From Tanypteryx hageni (lineage: Eukaryota > Arthropoda > Insecta > Odonata > Petaluridae), in NCBI GenBank assembly GCA_028673005.1, contig CM054120.1:59332057-59396056 (forward strand): a DNA stretch of 64,000 nucleotides, read 5' to 3'. The translations under genes and the position numbers were made by a program. Positions 12,568-24,647 of the stretch are shown in pieces; position 1 is the first letter of the stretch, and every line of letters begins with the position of its first letter. Under the pieces are notes generated by a model. It did not search any database, had not been told where the DNA came from, and saw only the letters and a list, made by a program, of their open reading frames with translations.

Positions 12568-13020
12568 ATCTAAACAAGTTTACAAAACAAAATAATTCTG
12601 AACATTTGTATACAATGCATGATTAATTAACCGAAAAGACAAAAAATGTCAAACTGTTATTTGATACCAACAAAGTTTTTTAAATTGATTAACAATGTAT
12701 GTGGTAAGTGAGAATGACAAATATTATCTTATGGCCCCAAAATATTTCATAAATTTCTTTAACGCTGTTACAAAATAATTGAAAATAACTAATTATTGCT
12801 CAATGGCAGATAAATATTTCATAATATAAATAATGTTGAAACGTGATAATCAAAAATAACAAATTATTGCCTACTGGTAGGAAAATATTTCTTCACTTGG
12901 CTAACATTGACTATACGACAATAATTTGGAATGTCTGGCTTCCTTAGAGAGAGTTACAGGAATAATTATCCTGTCGATCACGAAGGGTCATTCCCGTAAG
13001 GGAGAAATTTTGGCAGACAT
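12568..13020. other. Short degenerate tandem repeats next to the gypsy relic
   Basis: Three diverged units of about 75 bp are visible between 12705 and 12900. They share words like AACTAATTATTGC / AACAAATTATTGC and AAATATTTCAT. I found no LTR with TG..CA ends or its partner on the other side of the gypsy pol. Confidence 0.5.
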
Positions 13021-14093
13021 TTAATTAACTTTGGAAACTTTAGGCACAGCTCTAAACACAACCTGTTCACCTAGTGAAAAGGCTTGTGGAGAATAATCTA
13101 GCATTATGTTTGCTAGCAACATGCTGTTGTGATTTGGACAAATTACTAAGCACCTTGTTCCCAAAATCCTGCCCTGAAGCTGAATTGCAATCAGCTGATG
13201 CCAACTTATTTGGCAATTCCCATTGAAGCGACAATGAATGTTGTAGCTCATGACCCAAAAATACCTTAGCAGGTGAAACACCTGTAGCAGAGTGTTTTGC
13301 CGAGTTAAAAGCAAATGTCAGCAAAGGTAGGAATGTATCCCAATTATTATGGGTATTACATGTGATAGCAGAAAAGGCATACTTTAAATATCTGTTTACT
13401 CTTTCTGCATGGTTAGACCTGGGATAATAGGGAGCAGTATAAATATGTTTAATCTCTATGCTAAAACATATTTCATAAAATAATTTAGATTTAACAGAGG
13501 AAGCATTATCTGAGAAATTATATTTAGGAACCCCAAATTTAGAAAAGACCAGCATTGTTAAGATATCAACTACAGCTTTACTTGTTGAATTTCTAACCGG
13601 TTGAATAATTACAAATTTTCTAAGGCCATCAATTATTGTTAAAGCATAAGCATGACCAAATTTATTCCTGGGTAATGGACCAACAAAATCAATAATTATT
13701 CTTTCCCAAGGATAAGACGGGAAATTAGCTAAGTGATGACCTGGGGGTAAACAATTTCTGGATTTAGTTATCTAACTCATGGCAGATTTTATCGTATGTT
13801 TTTGCACTCCCTAGATGATCACCAATAGGAGAAGAATGAAAGTATTAGAAGATCATCTCTCTCAAAGCAAGAAGTATTAGAACGCGAGACTTCTTCGAGC
13901 CCAGGGAATGCTGACGTAGTAAGTCGCCTTGAGGGGAATAATAAGGAATGGTTTTCCCTAACCTGATTTGTTCTATAATTTTACAAATGTCTCTGTCTGA
14001 AAACTGATGATGATGAATATTGGTAAAGGACAATGGAACATGTTGTAATAAACAAGAAATATGAACGGGGATTGGATCACAATGGTGATCCAA
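13021..14093 (-). pseudogene. Gypsy integrase with zinc-binding N-terminus
   Basis: The N-terminal zinc-binding remnant includes HSSPIGDHLGSAKTYDKI (about 13800-13845), the typical H..H..G...GAKT pattern. The core reads FPSYPWERIIIDFVGPLPRN and then ALTIIDGLRKFVII (about 13600-13730). It continues into MLVFSKFGVPKYNFSDNASS, YTAPYYPRSNHAERVNRYLK and LPLLTFAFNSAKHSATG (13067-13555). The first two catalytic aspartates and the acidic residue in the NHAERVNR segment are recognisable. A final piece, FSLGEQVVFRAVPKVSK, sits in another frame to 13021 and resembles the C-terminal barrel start. Frameshifts near 13110 and 13760 break the gene. Confidence 0.92.
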
Positions 14094-14127
14094 GATTTTA
14101 ACCCGAGATAAGCAATCTGCAGCCCTA

Positions 14128-14998
14128 TTACAAGAAGCAGATACGTGGTGAATTGTAAAATGGAAACAACAGTTTTAAGATCATACGACCAATTTTACCT
14201 AATTGTTGAGGGTGATTAAAAAGCCAAGTGAGAGCAACATGATCATCATACAAATGAAATGGTCTTGCCTGCAGATATGGCTTAAATTTTTGAGTTGCGA
14301 AACAAGAGGCCAAACATTCCAATTCATATGTGGACAGATGAGACTCCTGAGCATTAAGTGTTTTGCTGGCATAAGCCACCGTTTTAAAATTACCGTCAAT
14401 CAGCTGGTTGAGAGTGGCTCCCTAAATAATATTGCTAGCATCCACAAAGAAATGGAAATCTGCATTGAAATTCGGCAAATGAAGAACTGGAGGAGAGGAC
14501 AAGACATTTTTAAGCTTCATAAAAGAATCACAATGGGAATCGGTCCAATGAAAAGTGGCATTCTTTCTCCTCAAAACATTTAAGGGAGTGGCCAATTTTG
14601 CAAAATTAGGATCAAACTTTGAATAAAAACCTGGCATACCAAGAAAGGAAACGACCTGTTTCAGTGAAGTAGGCACCGGAAAATTCATTATTGGCTTCAC
14701 CCTCTCAGGATCTATCTGCAGGGTTTCACATGTTATCTGATGTCCCAAGAAGTTAACAGCTGACTAAGCAACTTTCATTTTGTTTGGTTGGACAGTGAGA
14801 CTTGCTTGACGAATTCTCGGCAGTACCTTGCTGATGTGGTCCAGATGTGCCTCATTAGAAACAGAATAAATACATAAATCATCGATATAAGGTAATACAC
14901 AATAATATTTTAAGTCCCCTAAAACCTTGTCAATCAGTCTTGAAAAAATTTGGAGGATAGTACAACAAAACTCTCCCTCTGTAGTAGGGAACTATTTT
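14128..14998 (-). pseudogene. Gypsy reverse transcriptase and RNase H
   Basis: The RT palm is visible from about 14998 with the catalytic motif PYIDDLCIYS (codons around 14890), after IFSRLIDKVLGDLK. A stop (TGA on the plus strand, near 14763) interrupts the link to the thumb, which reads GHQITCETLQIDPERVKPI and then LKQVVSFLGMPGFYSKF, FHWTDSHCDSFMKLK and DASNII. RNase H follows with MAYASKTLNAQESHLSTYEL and DDHVALTWLFNH. A last RNase H motif, IHHVSASCNRAADCLSR, lies at about 14100-14150. At least two frame changes and one stop make it non-functional. YIDD rather than FADD/YMDD is within the gypsy range. Confidence 0.92.
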
Positions 14999-16375
14999 AG
15001 CCAGTTAAATACACTGTCAGAACTTTAAATCAGTATTTCTAAATCTTTTTAATATCAAAGCTCACCTAAACTTCAAGAAATTTCCCGAGTCCCATCCAGT
15101 AACTAAGGAAATTTACCAAGCCTCTTTCTTCTTATACTTGGAATTTAAAAAAATTTTTTGAATCAATAACAAATTGCAAAACCTTATGGCAGGCTTCATA
15201 ATATCAATTTGCATCCCACCAGTTTAGAAGCGCTGCTTTAAATTATCATTCATTTTTCAGATTGGTACATAACTTAAAAACAAATCACTAACAATAAAGA
15301 AAAACTACTACTGTACCTAGGAACCCCACTATTTCAAAGAAAATCTGAAGCATATACCATCAGATTATCTTTACTCATGCTATGAATAAAATTTTATTAT
15401 TCCATTCCTTCTACAGTTCCTATAAAGCAAATAAATATTTTTACTAGTAATTGTTTAAAGAACATTCTATAGCTGTTTTAAAATGTTTAAGAGAGAAAAA
15501 ATACTGCCCAGATAAATGTTTTCTGGACATGATGAAAAATGGCATATCCCATAAAAGAGAGGGCATCTTGTCACCCAATAAATAATCATTGCAAGTTTTC
15601 CACCCCTCAGAGTAATTTAAGTCCACTCAAAATAATCTGTGCTATCCAAGTCCTCTTTCTGAAAAATATCCAAGATTACTTTAATCTTTTCATCTCTGAT
15701 TTGTTCCTGGCATCCTCTCTGCTGTTCTTATAACCAACTGTTGATCCAAAATTGGACACTAACTTTTGTCCTCAACTTTTTCTTCAAACTCCACCCTAAT
15801 CCTAATGCATGCAAAGCATTATCTACCGCTCAGTCCAAATAATATTCTCTAAATATTAAACCCAACTTCTTTCCTCTTGCATATTATACTACATTACATA
15901 TCTTTGTTTTCAGCACTACAATTTTAATATCTATTCAAACTCCCTCTCATCAATTAATTGTCATTTGGGATATGTTCAAACCACATCCGAGTTAGGCAAT
16001 TATGGCAATTAGGCAATGATGATATTTTGACGTAATATATTTTACATGTTCATTATAATAAAACCTTTGTATTATGTTGAGTAAAATTTCTGTTTGTAAA
16101 AAAAACCTATTAATGAGGCACTATTTTGGGAAATATAGGCATCCCACACTTCATGCGATTAATTCTTTCCTGGAATGTAAAGTGAAAATCGCATAATGTG
16201 AGTTAACCCCTCAAGCATGGAGGGCATTTAAATCAAGGTAATCCCATAGTTTGGAGGAGATTCAAATGAGTTTACCACTCTGGAGTAAACTTGAGATAAA
16301 ATTCGTACTTTTACCTATTCATTGTATTCATCTGAAACTTTGAGGATTAGCATAATACTGAGTATTTATACTATA
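14999..16375. other. AT-rich sequence, nothing recognised
   Basis: Upstream of the gypsy fragment I see no gag, LTR or primer-binding site. The rest shows no gene or repeat family that I can support. Confidence 0.5.
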
Positions 16376-17686
16376 CTAGCAGCCCGTTGAAGCTATACTT
16401 GCACTTAATTTGTATAAGTCTTACATCATTTTAGCGGTGGCCAGATAAATGCACACACGAAAAAAGCCCATAGGAAAAATCCAGACAGAAAAATCCCCAC
16501 TTTCATAAATGCTCACATGAAAAATACCCACGCACATGGAAAAATGCTCACACGGAAAAATGCACACACGGATAAATGCTCACACGGAGGAATGCTCACA
16601 CAGGAAAATACACACAAAGAATAATTCTCACAGGGTCTACTAAAAAGCCGACCTCACAATGTCACACAGTTAATGTTAATCTTATATCATGGTATATTCA
16701 AAAGGAAAAATTTTAAATTTTACCTTATTTCCAATGATAACTATTGAAACTTAATTGAATATGAACTCACAATCAATCACATTTCCTCAAGTATCGGACA
16801 ACTACTATTAATTTCTAGACATGCGATGTTTTTCATATATAATTAATTCAACAATTTATTTCAATTTTTACTCATGAATTGTTACCAACACAAATTTTTT
16901 GTACTTCACAATGTGTTATATTTCTCTGTTGAAAATAAAAAATAATAATAGCTCATATTCTCCTTATCATCAAATTTAAAACTGATGCATAGGACTATTT
17001 GCGTTAATAAACATTACTTATATAGAATATAATGATTTTACTTACGAAAAAGGTAATATTCCAGTATTGAAATAAAGAAAGAAAATTTTTTTTTAGTCAA
17101 TCGTTTAAAACTCCCTCAGTCCACACACAATTTACCGAATGATAATTATCTGTTATTACTTGTTGCAATCTATTACGTTTGACGTTGCTACAACAATAAT
17201 TGCGATGCTTTATAAAAAGCGCGAAGCGAATAACTCAATACTTTCGTCTGTTTGAAGGCTTAATAGACTGATTGAATCGGAGGCAGCAATGCGGGTCGCC
17301 CTGGCAACACCCGGAAAGAGTACGAAAAAGCCATAAAATGTCGAAAATATATTTGACAAATTCTTCCGTGTAACGTAAAAACATTGCAAGAATAATATAT
17401 TTTACAGTTTTAGCCGTCGAATAAAGTAATTACAGAGAAAATTGGTCCATATTTTTGTATTTTGATGAATGAAAGAAAAAATCTTGAACCTTGAAAAATC
17501 GAAAATCACGCGTAAACTTATGGGAAAATATAATCGTCTCCCGGAGTCGAACTTTTTCAGAGATGTTTGATTTTTCTAGAGACCACCTCATGGGGGTTTA
17601 ACGATTGTGAAAGTTCACCTATTAATACCATTGTGAAATGCCCAAAAGTACCGTGACAGACACACTTGAGAATTATTATATAAGGA
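16376..17686 (-). mobile_element. Helitron copy A5 with both termini
   Basis: On the minus strand the element starts A|TCCTTATATAATAATTC (TC at 17685-17686) and ends GGGCTGCTAG|T (CTAG at 16376-16379). The 5' half (about 17140-17686) matches A1 and A4. The 3' end is different from A1, so the family has exchanged 3' ends or these are sister families. No helicase is encoded. A minisatellite occupies the 3' third. Confidence 0.75.
16443..16630. repeat. Minisatellite inside Helitron A5
   Basis: A degenerate tandem repeat has a unit of about 15-17 bp around AATGCTCACACGGAAA. At least eight variants are visible, with ATGCACACACGGAT and ATGCTCACACGGAGG among them. Confidence 0.85.
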
Positions 17687-20182
17687 TTTTTTAAAATTCT
17701 TTAGGTATTTTTGAGGTGAAACGGAATGATGAATTATTTTAAGCATTCACAGAAGCACTATATCGCACATCTTTTATTCCATATTTACGAATTACTTCAC
17801 GTATACCGCTTTATCATGATACTACTAATATGTAGAAATATGTAAAATTATTCTCTAACGGTTTTAAGTGCCTAGCTATCACCTGAAGTTTGTTACATTT
17901 AAACCAGTGATGCCGTTATAAATAGCATAAGCATAAATGTTATGAAATTTATTCATTCAGTATGACATTAAGTATTAGTTAATCGATTCCCACAAAGAGT
18001 GAGAGAGCAGACTAAAGCAGATCCCGGCCTGTTTGAAGGCTAAGTTGGCAACCCTACCACCAGATTAGGGCTGGGTGGACCTCAATCGCATCTCACATCA
18101 TCAATGGTTTTCACATCCTCGTCAATCATCACCATCTTAGCTTTTACAAGTAAATATTTGGTCACCACATTGTTAATATTGATTTTATATCAGTGATAAA
18201 ATGCCAACGGAGTTCATGGTAAGACAGTGTGTACCATATGTGGTTATGTAACATATGCTCCATGTGTGTTGTTTACGATTACAGAATAAATTTCTGAATG
18301 CAAGTTTTTTGATTTATCATTAAATATTTTATTCTGCTTTTAAATATATTTCCTACAACCCACTTTAATTATATCATCTAAAATCTGAGATCAGTCTAAT
18401 CCTTTAGGAGCAATGTGGTATTGTGTAATTAAAAAAAATATGACATGGCTAGCACATGATTTTTTCATGGATAGTCGACGGTTGGCATTCATATGCAAGG
18501 GTAACTTGAGCATATCATAGAAATTTCATTTTTGCCATTATTCTAAGGTAGGAGTCGAAACCATAAAATTTGTAATCTGCATTTACTAAAGCAGAAATAC
18601 CCTATTTATACAGGGCTTCATTGATATTTTGTAAGCCATGCTTTAACCATATGGTCTTACATCTTTTGTTTGTCGTATATGTGCAGCAGAATATTCAAAA
18701 TTACTGAATATAAAATCAATAAACTTTATAGACAAATACAGTAGGGTTGGGAAACACTGTTCTATTATGATCCAAATGGAATTTATGATGCCTACATTCC
18801 TAATAATTATTTTAAATTAAATGTGGTGCAGCTATTACTTATATTGGCTTTAATGGCATTAAAATCACCGCAGATGAGTTGCTCTGTGTTCCCTAATTTC
18901 ATAAATTAGCGTTATACAACATTAAAAATACATTCGAATGAAAAACTAAATCGATTACGCATGTTTTTTAGTCAAACCTAGTCTATACCGAATCCGAGTC
19001 CATCAATAGTCGTTGCAATAGTAACACTTAACGAATGATAAAAACGCCAATATTTACGCGAAATTCGAAGAAATCGCTCATAAACAAAAACTAAAAAGTG
19101 AGCTTGGGAAATATTGTCCTTTGAGAATTATAGGGGAAATTATGATTAGTCCGGGACCTTTCTTAGAAGTCTTTTCCCTTGGTCGAAGTTCTTCCGATCC
19201 CGAACGTTAAACTTTTTCCGATTCCGGTAGTTGTAACAAAAAATCATAGTATGTACAAATTAACGTCACGGGTTTTCATGCATTGCATGCATTATAAATG
19301 TATTATTTAAAACAACGAAGGGCGAAGAAATAAACAGACTTATAACAGCAGCCGATTTACGTTCATTTTTATATACATTTTGAGCTTCCCGCTACAAAGT
19401 TAATTTCACGTGACGTCATACGCGAACTAGACGCTTTTTGGTCCACCGGAACCATCTACCTGCTATATTAGTATCATGCTGCTTTACCACAGATTTCTAC
19501 ATCTTCCTCATAAGTTTATCGGAAAAACTTCAAAAACGGGCAAACAAAGATACTAGAAGCACACATGGACAGGAGAGAGAGATGGTTTCGTATATGCCCA
19601 CTCAACAAAGAAAATGCGAAAAAATTTACGTTTCTACCTTATTAATTTGAGCACGATCTTTAATACGATTCTCGCTATCACTGACTGAACTCATACTATC
19701 TTTCGATTCACTTTCAGGTAAGATTTCCATTTCCTTTTCATATTGCTTTCCTTTTTCTACTAGTTGACGCTATGATAACATCGACTCTTAACCTCATCGA
19801 GACTAAACAAAAGTAGCCATGGAAATAACACATTCAGAACGATGGCACCGCACGCAATCAAAGAGTTATTCGTGTGGTAATTATTTTTTTCACTAGGCGA
19901 ATTTTTTATTTACATGAAATTTTTCGTATTAAGATTAAATCGCATTATAGCAAAATTGCGTCAAATGAGGGATGCCTGTATGCTAAAATAAATTAAATTC
20001 CAAAATGAACGCATGGTTACATGATTAAATTGAACCAAGGTACTCATTAAAATGCAGTAATAATAATTGCAGAAACTTCTGAGATAACATCAAACAATTG
20101 TGTTACTTAAAAGATAATCTGATAAATGCCCTATATAAAAACTCAATCAAATCACTTCCTAAAACGCATTGATAATACTCAC
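17687..20182. other. Unclassified AT-rich sequence
   Basis: No transposon termini or protein family are recognisable. A 70-residue plus-strand frame at 19438-19650 has no family features, and I do not call it. Confidence 0.45.
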
Positions 20183-20274
20183 CACCAATATTTCATGTCG
20201 CCACATGCCCAATCAGTTACAAGACGTCATCTGCGTGGTCGACTTCAACAGGAAAGCATGTTTGATACAGGCCT
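20183..20274 (-). ncRNA. Splice-bounded exon candidate
   Basis: On the minus strand an excellent acceptor (GATTTTCTTGTTGTTTCAG) precedes 92 bp ending at GGTG|GTGAGT (GT at 20181-20182). All frames contain stops (for instance one reads EACIKHAFLLKSTTQMTSCN then stop). It could be the exon after 21474-21578 in a spliced non-coding transcript or a 3' UTR exon. Confidence 0.25.
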
Positions 20275-21473
20275 CTGAAACAACAAGAAAATCAAATAAA
20301 AAATCTTGCACTATGAAATTTCATCCTGAATTCAATTCCTTGAGAGCATTATATAATGGTCTCCCTTTCCCCATGCTAAACCATTCCACTAATACTCAAA
20401 ACAAATTCTATTGCAACTCAAGTTATTTTTCAATTCAAAATTAAAGAAAAGAGAATTATTTTTCATAGGGTGCTTAGTTAAATTTAATACTTCCTTCAAA
20501 ACTATCTACCATTTATTGACTACGTACCTAAAGAGCAACTGAAACCATCGTGACTGTTAACGAGTTTCTCGATCGATAATTGCATGCTCTAATTAATGAA
20601 ATGCTCTCACGATAAGAAAATGTCACCTCTAGCTCTCGGAAACAAAATCCGCATACTAAAAAATCACAACCTGATGAAGCACAAGTATGCTACCGTGCAT
20701 CGGTATTTAACACATCTCTAATCATGAATGAAATCGCAGGATGACCATGGCGGCCTATAACTCAATCTAATATATCATTCTTGCGTCACATTTTCATACA
20801 AACACGTAACGATGGAAATTTGATTATACTTCTGTAATGCGATCGAATTCCAGATTTACCTACCTCGCTTACAGATCCATTCAACTATGTACTACAGCTT
20901 TTTTTCAAAAATGCATCCGCTAGGTCCGTAATAACACAAAATACGTTTTTCGACCTAATAAAATAATATATATGCAAAAACGAATATCTAAGGTTGCATT
21001 TAAAACTAAAATGGTACTATCAAAAAACCTTTTAATCCCATTAATCGATTTTGATTAACTGAGAAAGAATTTGGCGTCAATAGGCATATCTTGGATGAAA
21101 CTTTATTGAGCGTTTTGCGTCCCAACGTTACGCCGCTGCCGTAACTTTGAAAAACTCTGGATTACTCGATAACCACATCCATGTCTCAACTTTCCCAAGT
21201 ACGCCTGAAGTAAGTACATGTGCTCTGTTGAAACAGATTACAACACGAAAATACAAATGCGTCATACCACAATAACCGTGTCATTTAATCAATGCTTAAC
21301 GAAGTTAATGAACAAATAAACATTTGCGTCGAGTGCATAGGCACACTTTACGATAAGTAAAAACTAAGAGTAAATCCAGCATTGATTTTCGCTAAAAATA
21401 ACATACATTTGAATAAACCGATTACATAAATCCGACTCTAATTCCAAATAAGTATGTCCAAATATTTCCTTAC
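20275..21473. other. Possible intron, nothing else recognised
   Basis: Only AT-rich sequence between two minus-strand exon candidates. Confidence 0.35.
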
Positions 21474-21578
21474 CTCTTTATGCCGCATCCAACGACAAAC
21501 CCACAGCATCCTCACCGCCGAAATGAGCAGCCCACTGAGCCGCTGACAATGCGCCACTGAGCTGGCAAAGACTCAAAT
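21474..21578 (-). CDS. Candidate exon with an ankyrin-like motif
   Basis: The minus-strand segment has acceptor TTACATTTACGTATTCAG and donor AAGAG|GTAAGG (GT at 21472-21473). One frame is open for about 32 codons, containing SAAQWAAHFGGEDAVGLSLD and ending A-A-stop four bases before the donor. The pattern resembles one ankyrin repeat (TALHWAA..G.EDAV.LLLD.A). GC content is well above the surroundings. The in-frame TAA just before the donor suggests a pseudogene, an untranslated exon or a terminal coding exon with a 3' UTR intron. The neighbouring minus-strand exon at 20183 would lie downstream. Confidence 0.3.
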
Positions 21579-22529
21579 CTGAATACGTAAATGTAATGCA
21601 CAGCGTTTAAGTGTGTGATGTACGACACAATGATACAATCGCAGCGTTTACGATAACGACATTAAAAAAGAAGCATCTGAAAAGGGTTCCAACCTTACGG
21701 AAATATAGCCAAGTGTAGCATACCAGAAGACCTCGTTTATACCTGTATATTTGTGTAGAAAAGGCGCAGTTGCAGACGGCACAGTAAGGCACATATGTCG
21801 TGAAGTTAGGTGCGATTGAATGGAACTGTATACGATATCCAAACAAAAAGGGGGCAACGAAATCTATTTCCGCCTTAACGGAAATTATGATTTAGCTAAG
21901 TGGTGTTTAAAATAAATCATTGTTTAAATCTGTATAGTTATGGTGGAAATTATATTTGGTCATATAATACGATATGGTCGAACCGTTAACGATATTGGGA
22001 TAAAAAACGAGTATCGACATTAATGTCCAACCTTTCGAAAATATAATGAAAAAATATCATAATAATATAATCAATCCTTGTTTATACCCGTGTAGTTAAG
22101 GTGAAAAAGACACTGTGGTGGACAAAAAAGTAAAGAAAATGAATGTAACTAGCCTCAGAATTGATAGTACCTATTGAAAATGATGGGAAGTATAGGATAT
22201 TTAAGCCTTAAGTGCTGCACTTATAAAACAACCACGCTACTATTACATATGGAGAAATTTTCACCCGGCAGCTTTCGTAGGCGGATTTACTATGAATAAG
22301 TGTTTTTAACAATAAGTACCGACGTTTTTATTTAAAATGTTCATATCTTGCAATGCACACATAAGTAGTGCAAAATTTGTAATAATACAAAATTAATTTT
22401 AACAAAAAAAATTAAAAATCACTTTATGAAGAGCTATCTCCTAATCCATTTTAATACAGTTATCACAGATTATACTGCGATGTTGACGAAAAAGAAACTG
22501 CTTGCACGATATGCACTTCACCGAATATA
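21579..22529. other. AT-rich sequence, nothing recognised
   Basis: Minus-strand frames at 21607-21857 overlap each other in two frames and show no family features. Confidence 0.45.
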
Positions 22530-23195
22530 GTTCCCCGCCAGCCCTCCCTCTGCATCCATCTCCCCATCTCTCTAAAAATAACCTTCGCAGTCTTAATCTC
22601 GCCCTAATTAATACAATTATCTACCTATCTCACCCTCTCCCTCCTCCTGTATCTCTCCGTCTCTCCATCCCTTGATCTCTATCTTCCTCGCCATCTCTCC
22701 CTAATTCTCTCCCTCTATCCTTCTGTAAAAAATAGACTTCCTAGTCTCAATCTCGCCCTAATAAATACAATTATCTACCTATCTCTCCCTCTCCCTCCTT
22801 CTCTAACTCCATCCCTCTCTCTCCTTCTCTCTCACTCCCTCTCATCCTCCCTTCCCCCCCTCTCTCTCGTATAAAAGCATTCAGAGCTCGCCTTCCATAA
22901 GAATTTTCTAATATAAAAGGTCTGAAATTTCTTTCTTTGCTTCTGTGTATAACAGAGATGACGTAAATTATGACTTTTTCGCGGATAAAATTCAAATTAC
23001 TCGATCAAATATGCAGATATAAACTTGAAATTTGTGATAGATACGTATTCTATTCAGATTTATAAATGCTGTATATTAAATTTACGAAAAACGTCCAGAT
23101 TTCTACTCCAGGGGATGATTTGCATTCTCCATAAGGTAACACGTAAGAGTCGACCTTTTGTCGCGCAGTCATTTTTCATTTGGTAATTAAAATTA
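22530..23195. repeat. Pyrimidine-rich repeat family S, copy 1
   Basis: This copy matches 33503-34160 over its length. The left part is CT-rich and contains direct units starting AAAATAGACTTCCTAGTC and continuing with a TCTCGCCCTAATAAATACAA word, about 155 bp apart (22573 and 22727). The right part is unique-looking, for example ATGACGTAAATTATGACTTT (about 22957) and GGGGATGATTTGCATTCT (about 23111). No coding potential. It is probably a non-autonomous transposon, but termini were not identified. Confidence 0.8.
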
Positions 23196-24130
23196 GAAAC
23201 AATTGACGTACGACCGTTCAACTTAGACCATTCTACTTCACTACTTCACTGTATTTTCCTATAGTTCGAAATTCCTCGTGTTAAATGTTTAATTAACATA
23301 TTTTGGGGAAATCTTGCCATTTTAACGGGATGTACTCTTGCCAACCAATTATATTGATACTCCTGGAAATCCTTTTGTTACTTCAAATTTTAGAGGATCA
23401 AGCGTGCTTTGAAGTCTTTTATTACGAGAAAAAGAGAAAGACGGAAGGAGAGGAAAATGATTTTCTTAGCAATCAATGTAAAAATTATTCTTTGCGTTAT
23501 TTTCGAGAAGGAAACCTAAAAAGGTGAAATACTATCGAAAAAGATTAACAATCGTAATAATGAGCTAAATTTAATATATGTGAAATAGAAAAGGTACTAA
23601 AATCTTATAAACGTGCTGGACGTTATAATTAACAAACCGAGCATTTAAAAATTGTATAGAGTTAAGGATTGGGCGACAGGTTACGGGAGTCAGGTAGGAG
23701 AATGGAGGACTTGAGGAATGTTTGGGAAACAGAGAGAGTAATAGAAGTTAAAAGAATCACAAAAATAGCAATAAAATGCTATGTTGTCCGCCCTTTGGCC
23801 TGAGTGTAAAGTTATTAAAACACGAATAACTCGATCAAGGTTGTATATAGAAATTTAAAATGTGGCAGAAATTTATAGAATGAGCTAATCGGAATTAGTT
23901 TATTTAAGGTTTACATAGTAATTTAAGAAGTAAATTCGTTTATGGTGCTGTTTTGAGGGGGGATATTTCCTCTGAATAAAAGATATAAATTTTAATTTAA
24001 TGAAACAAAGGTTCATGTGGATTGAAAATAAAAAATATATATAATTCACATTATAGTATGTTCCAGAGAGTTGAAATAATTTTGGTAAACTAGAGTTGTC
24101 TTTCGTAATGTTTAACAAATAAATATTCTA
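23196..24130. other. Unclassified AT-rich sequence
   Basis: No supported features. A 74-codon plus-strand frame at 23303-23527 has no family signature. Confidence 0.45.
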
Positions 24131-24410
24131 CGTATATCACGCTGAGGAGGATGAGAAGGAGAATGTGAGGGAGAAAGGGAGGAGAATGTGAGGGTGAAAG
24201 GGAGGAGAATATGAGGGAGAGGGAGGATGAGAGGATGAAGAGTAGGAGGGAGAGAGGGATGGAGAATGGGAAGAAGAAAGAGAGATAAGAAATAGGAGGG
24301 AGTGAGGGAGAATGGGAGTGAGGGAGAATAGGAAGGAGAGAGAATAAAGTGCGAAGGCGGGAAGGGAATGGGAGGAAGGAAGAGAGAAATAGAGGAAGAA
24401 TGGAAAGTAT
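24131..24410. repeat. Purine-rich tract
   Basis: Nearly all A and G on the plus strand (GGGAGGAGAATGTGAGGG repeated in variants), the complement of the pyrimidine tracts elsewhere. Probably an inverted fragment of the same or a similar family. Translations in it are low-complexity artefacts. Confidence 0.85.
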
Positions 24411-24647
24411 CTTAATTTTAATACATAATCTGAACATACCCGCATAATTGACGGAAATTTGTCAAAACATGTCAAAAATATAGCAATTGATCTTCAGATT
24501 TCACTCAATACGAAATTTTCTAATCTCAAAACGAATTACGACAGTCTCGTTTGAATTTCTTAAAATTGGCTACTCCTTCGATAAAAATGTACTGAACAAA
24601 ATAATTGACTATTTGACTAGTTCTACAAATTTTATTAGAAAACTTTT

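Larger units (their letters stand above)
13021..14998 (-). mobile_element. Degraded Ty3/gypsy retrotransposon pol
   Basis: On the minus strand the gypsy pol domains occur in the expected order: reverse transcriptase (from 14998), RNase H, zinc-binding domain, integrase, then a short tail to 13021. They lie in several frames with internal stops. The 5' part of RT, protease and gag are absent, and I could not find LTRs. The order RT-RNaseH-IN distinguishes it from Ty1/copia. It is an inactive relic. Confidence 0.92.

Noticed and set aside
14203..14583. 126-residue plus-strand frame
   Set aside because: It is the antisense shadow of the gypsy RT/RNase H, whose domains are clear on the minus strand.
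24090..24475. Minus-strand frames of about 112 and 115 residues
   Set aside because: They are Ser/Leu/Pro-rich low-complexity translations of a purine-rich tract, open in two overlapping frames. Composition explains the lack of stops.
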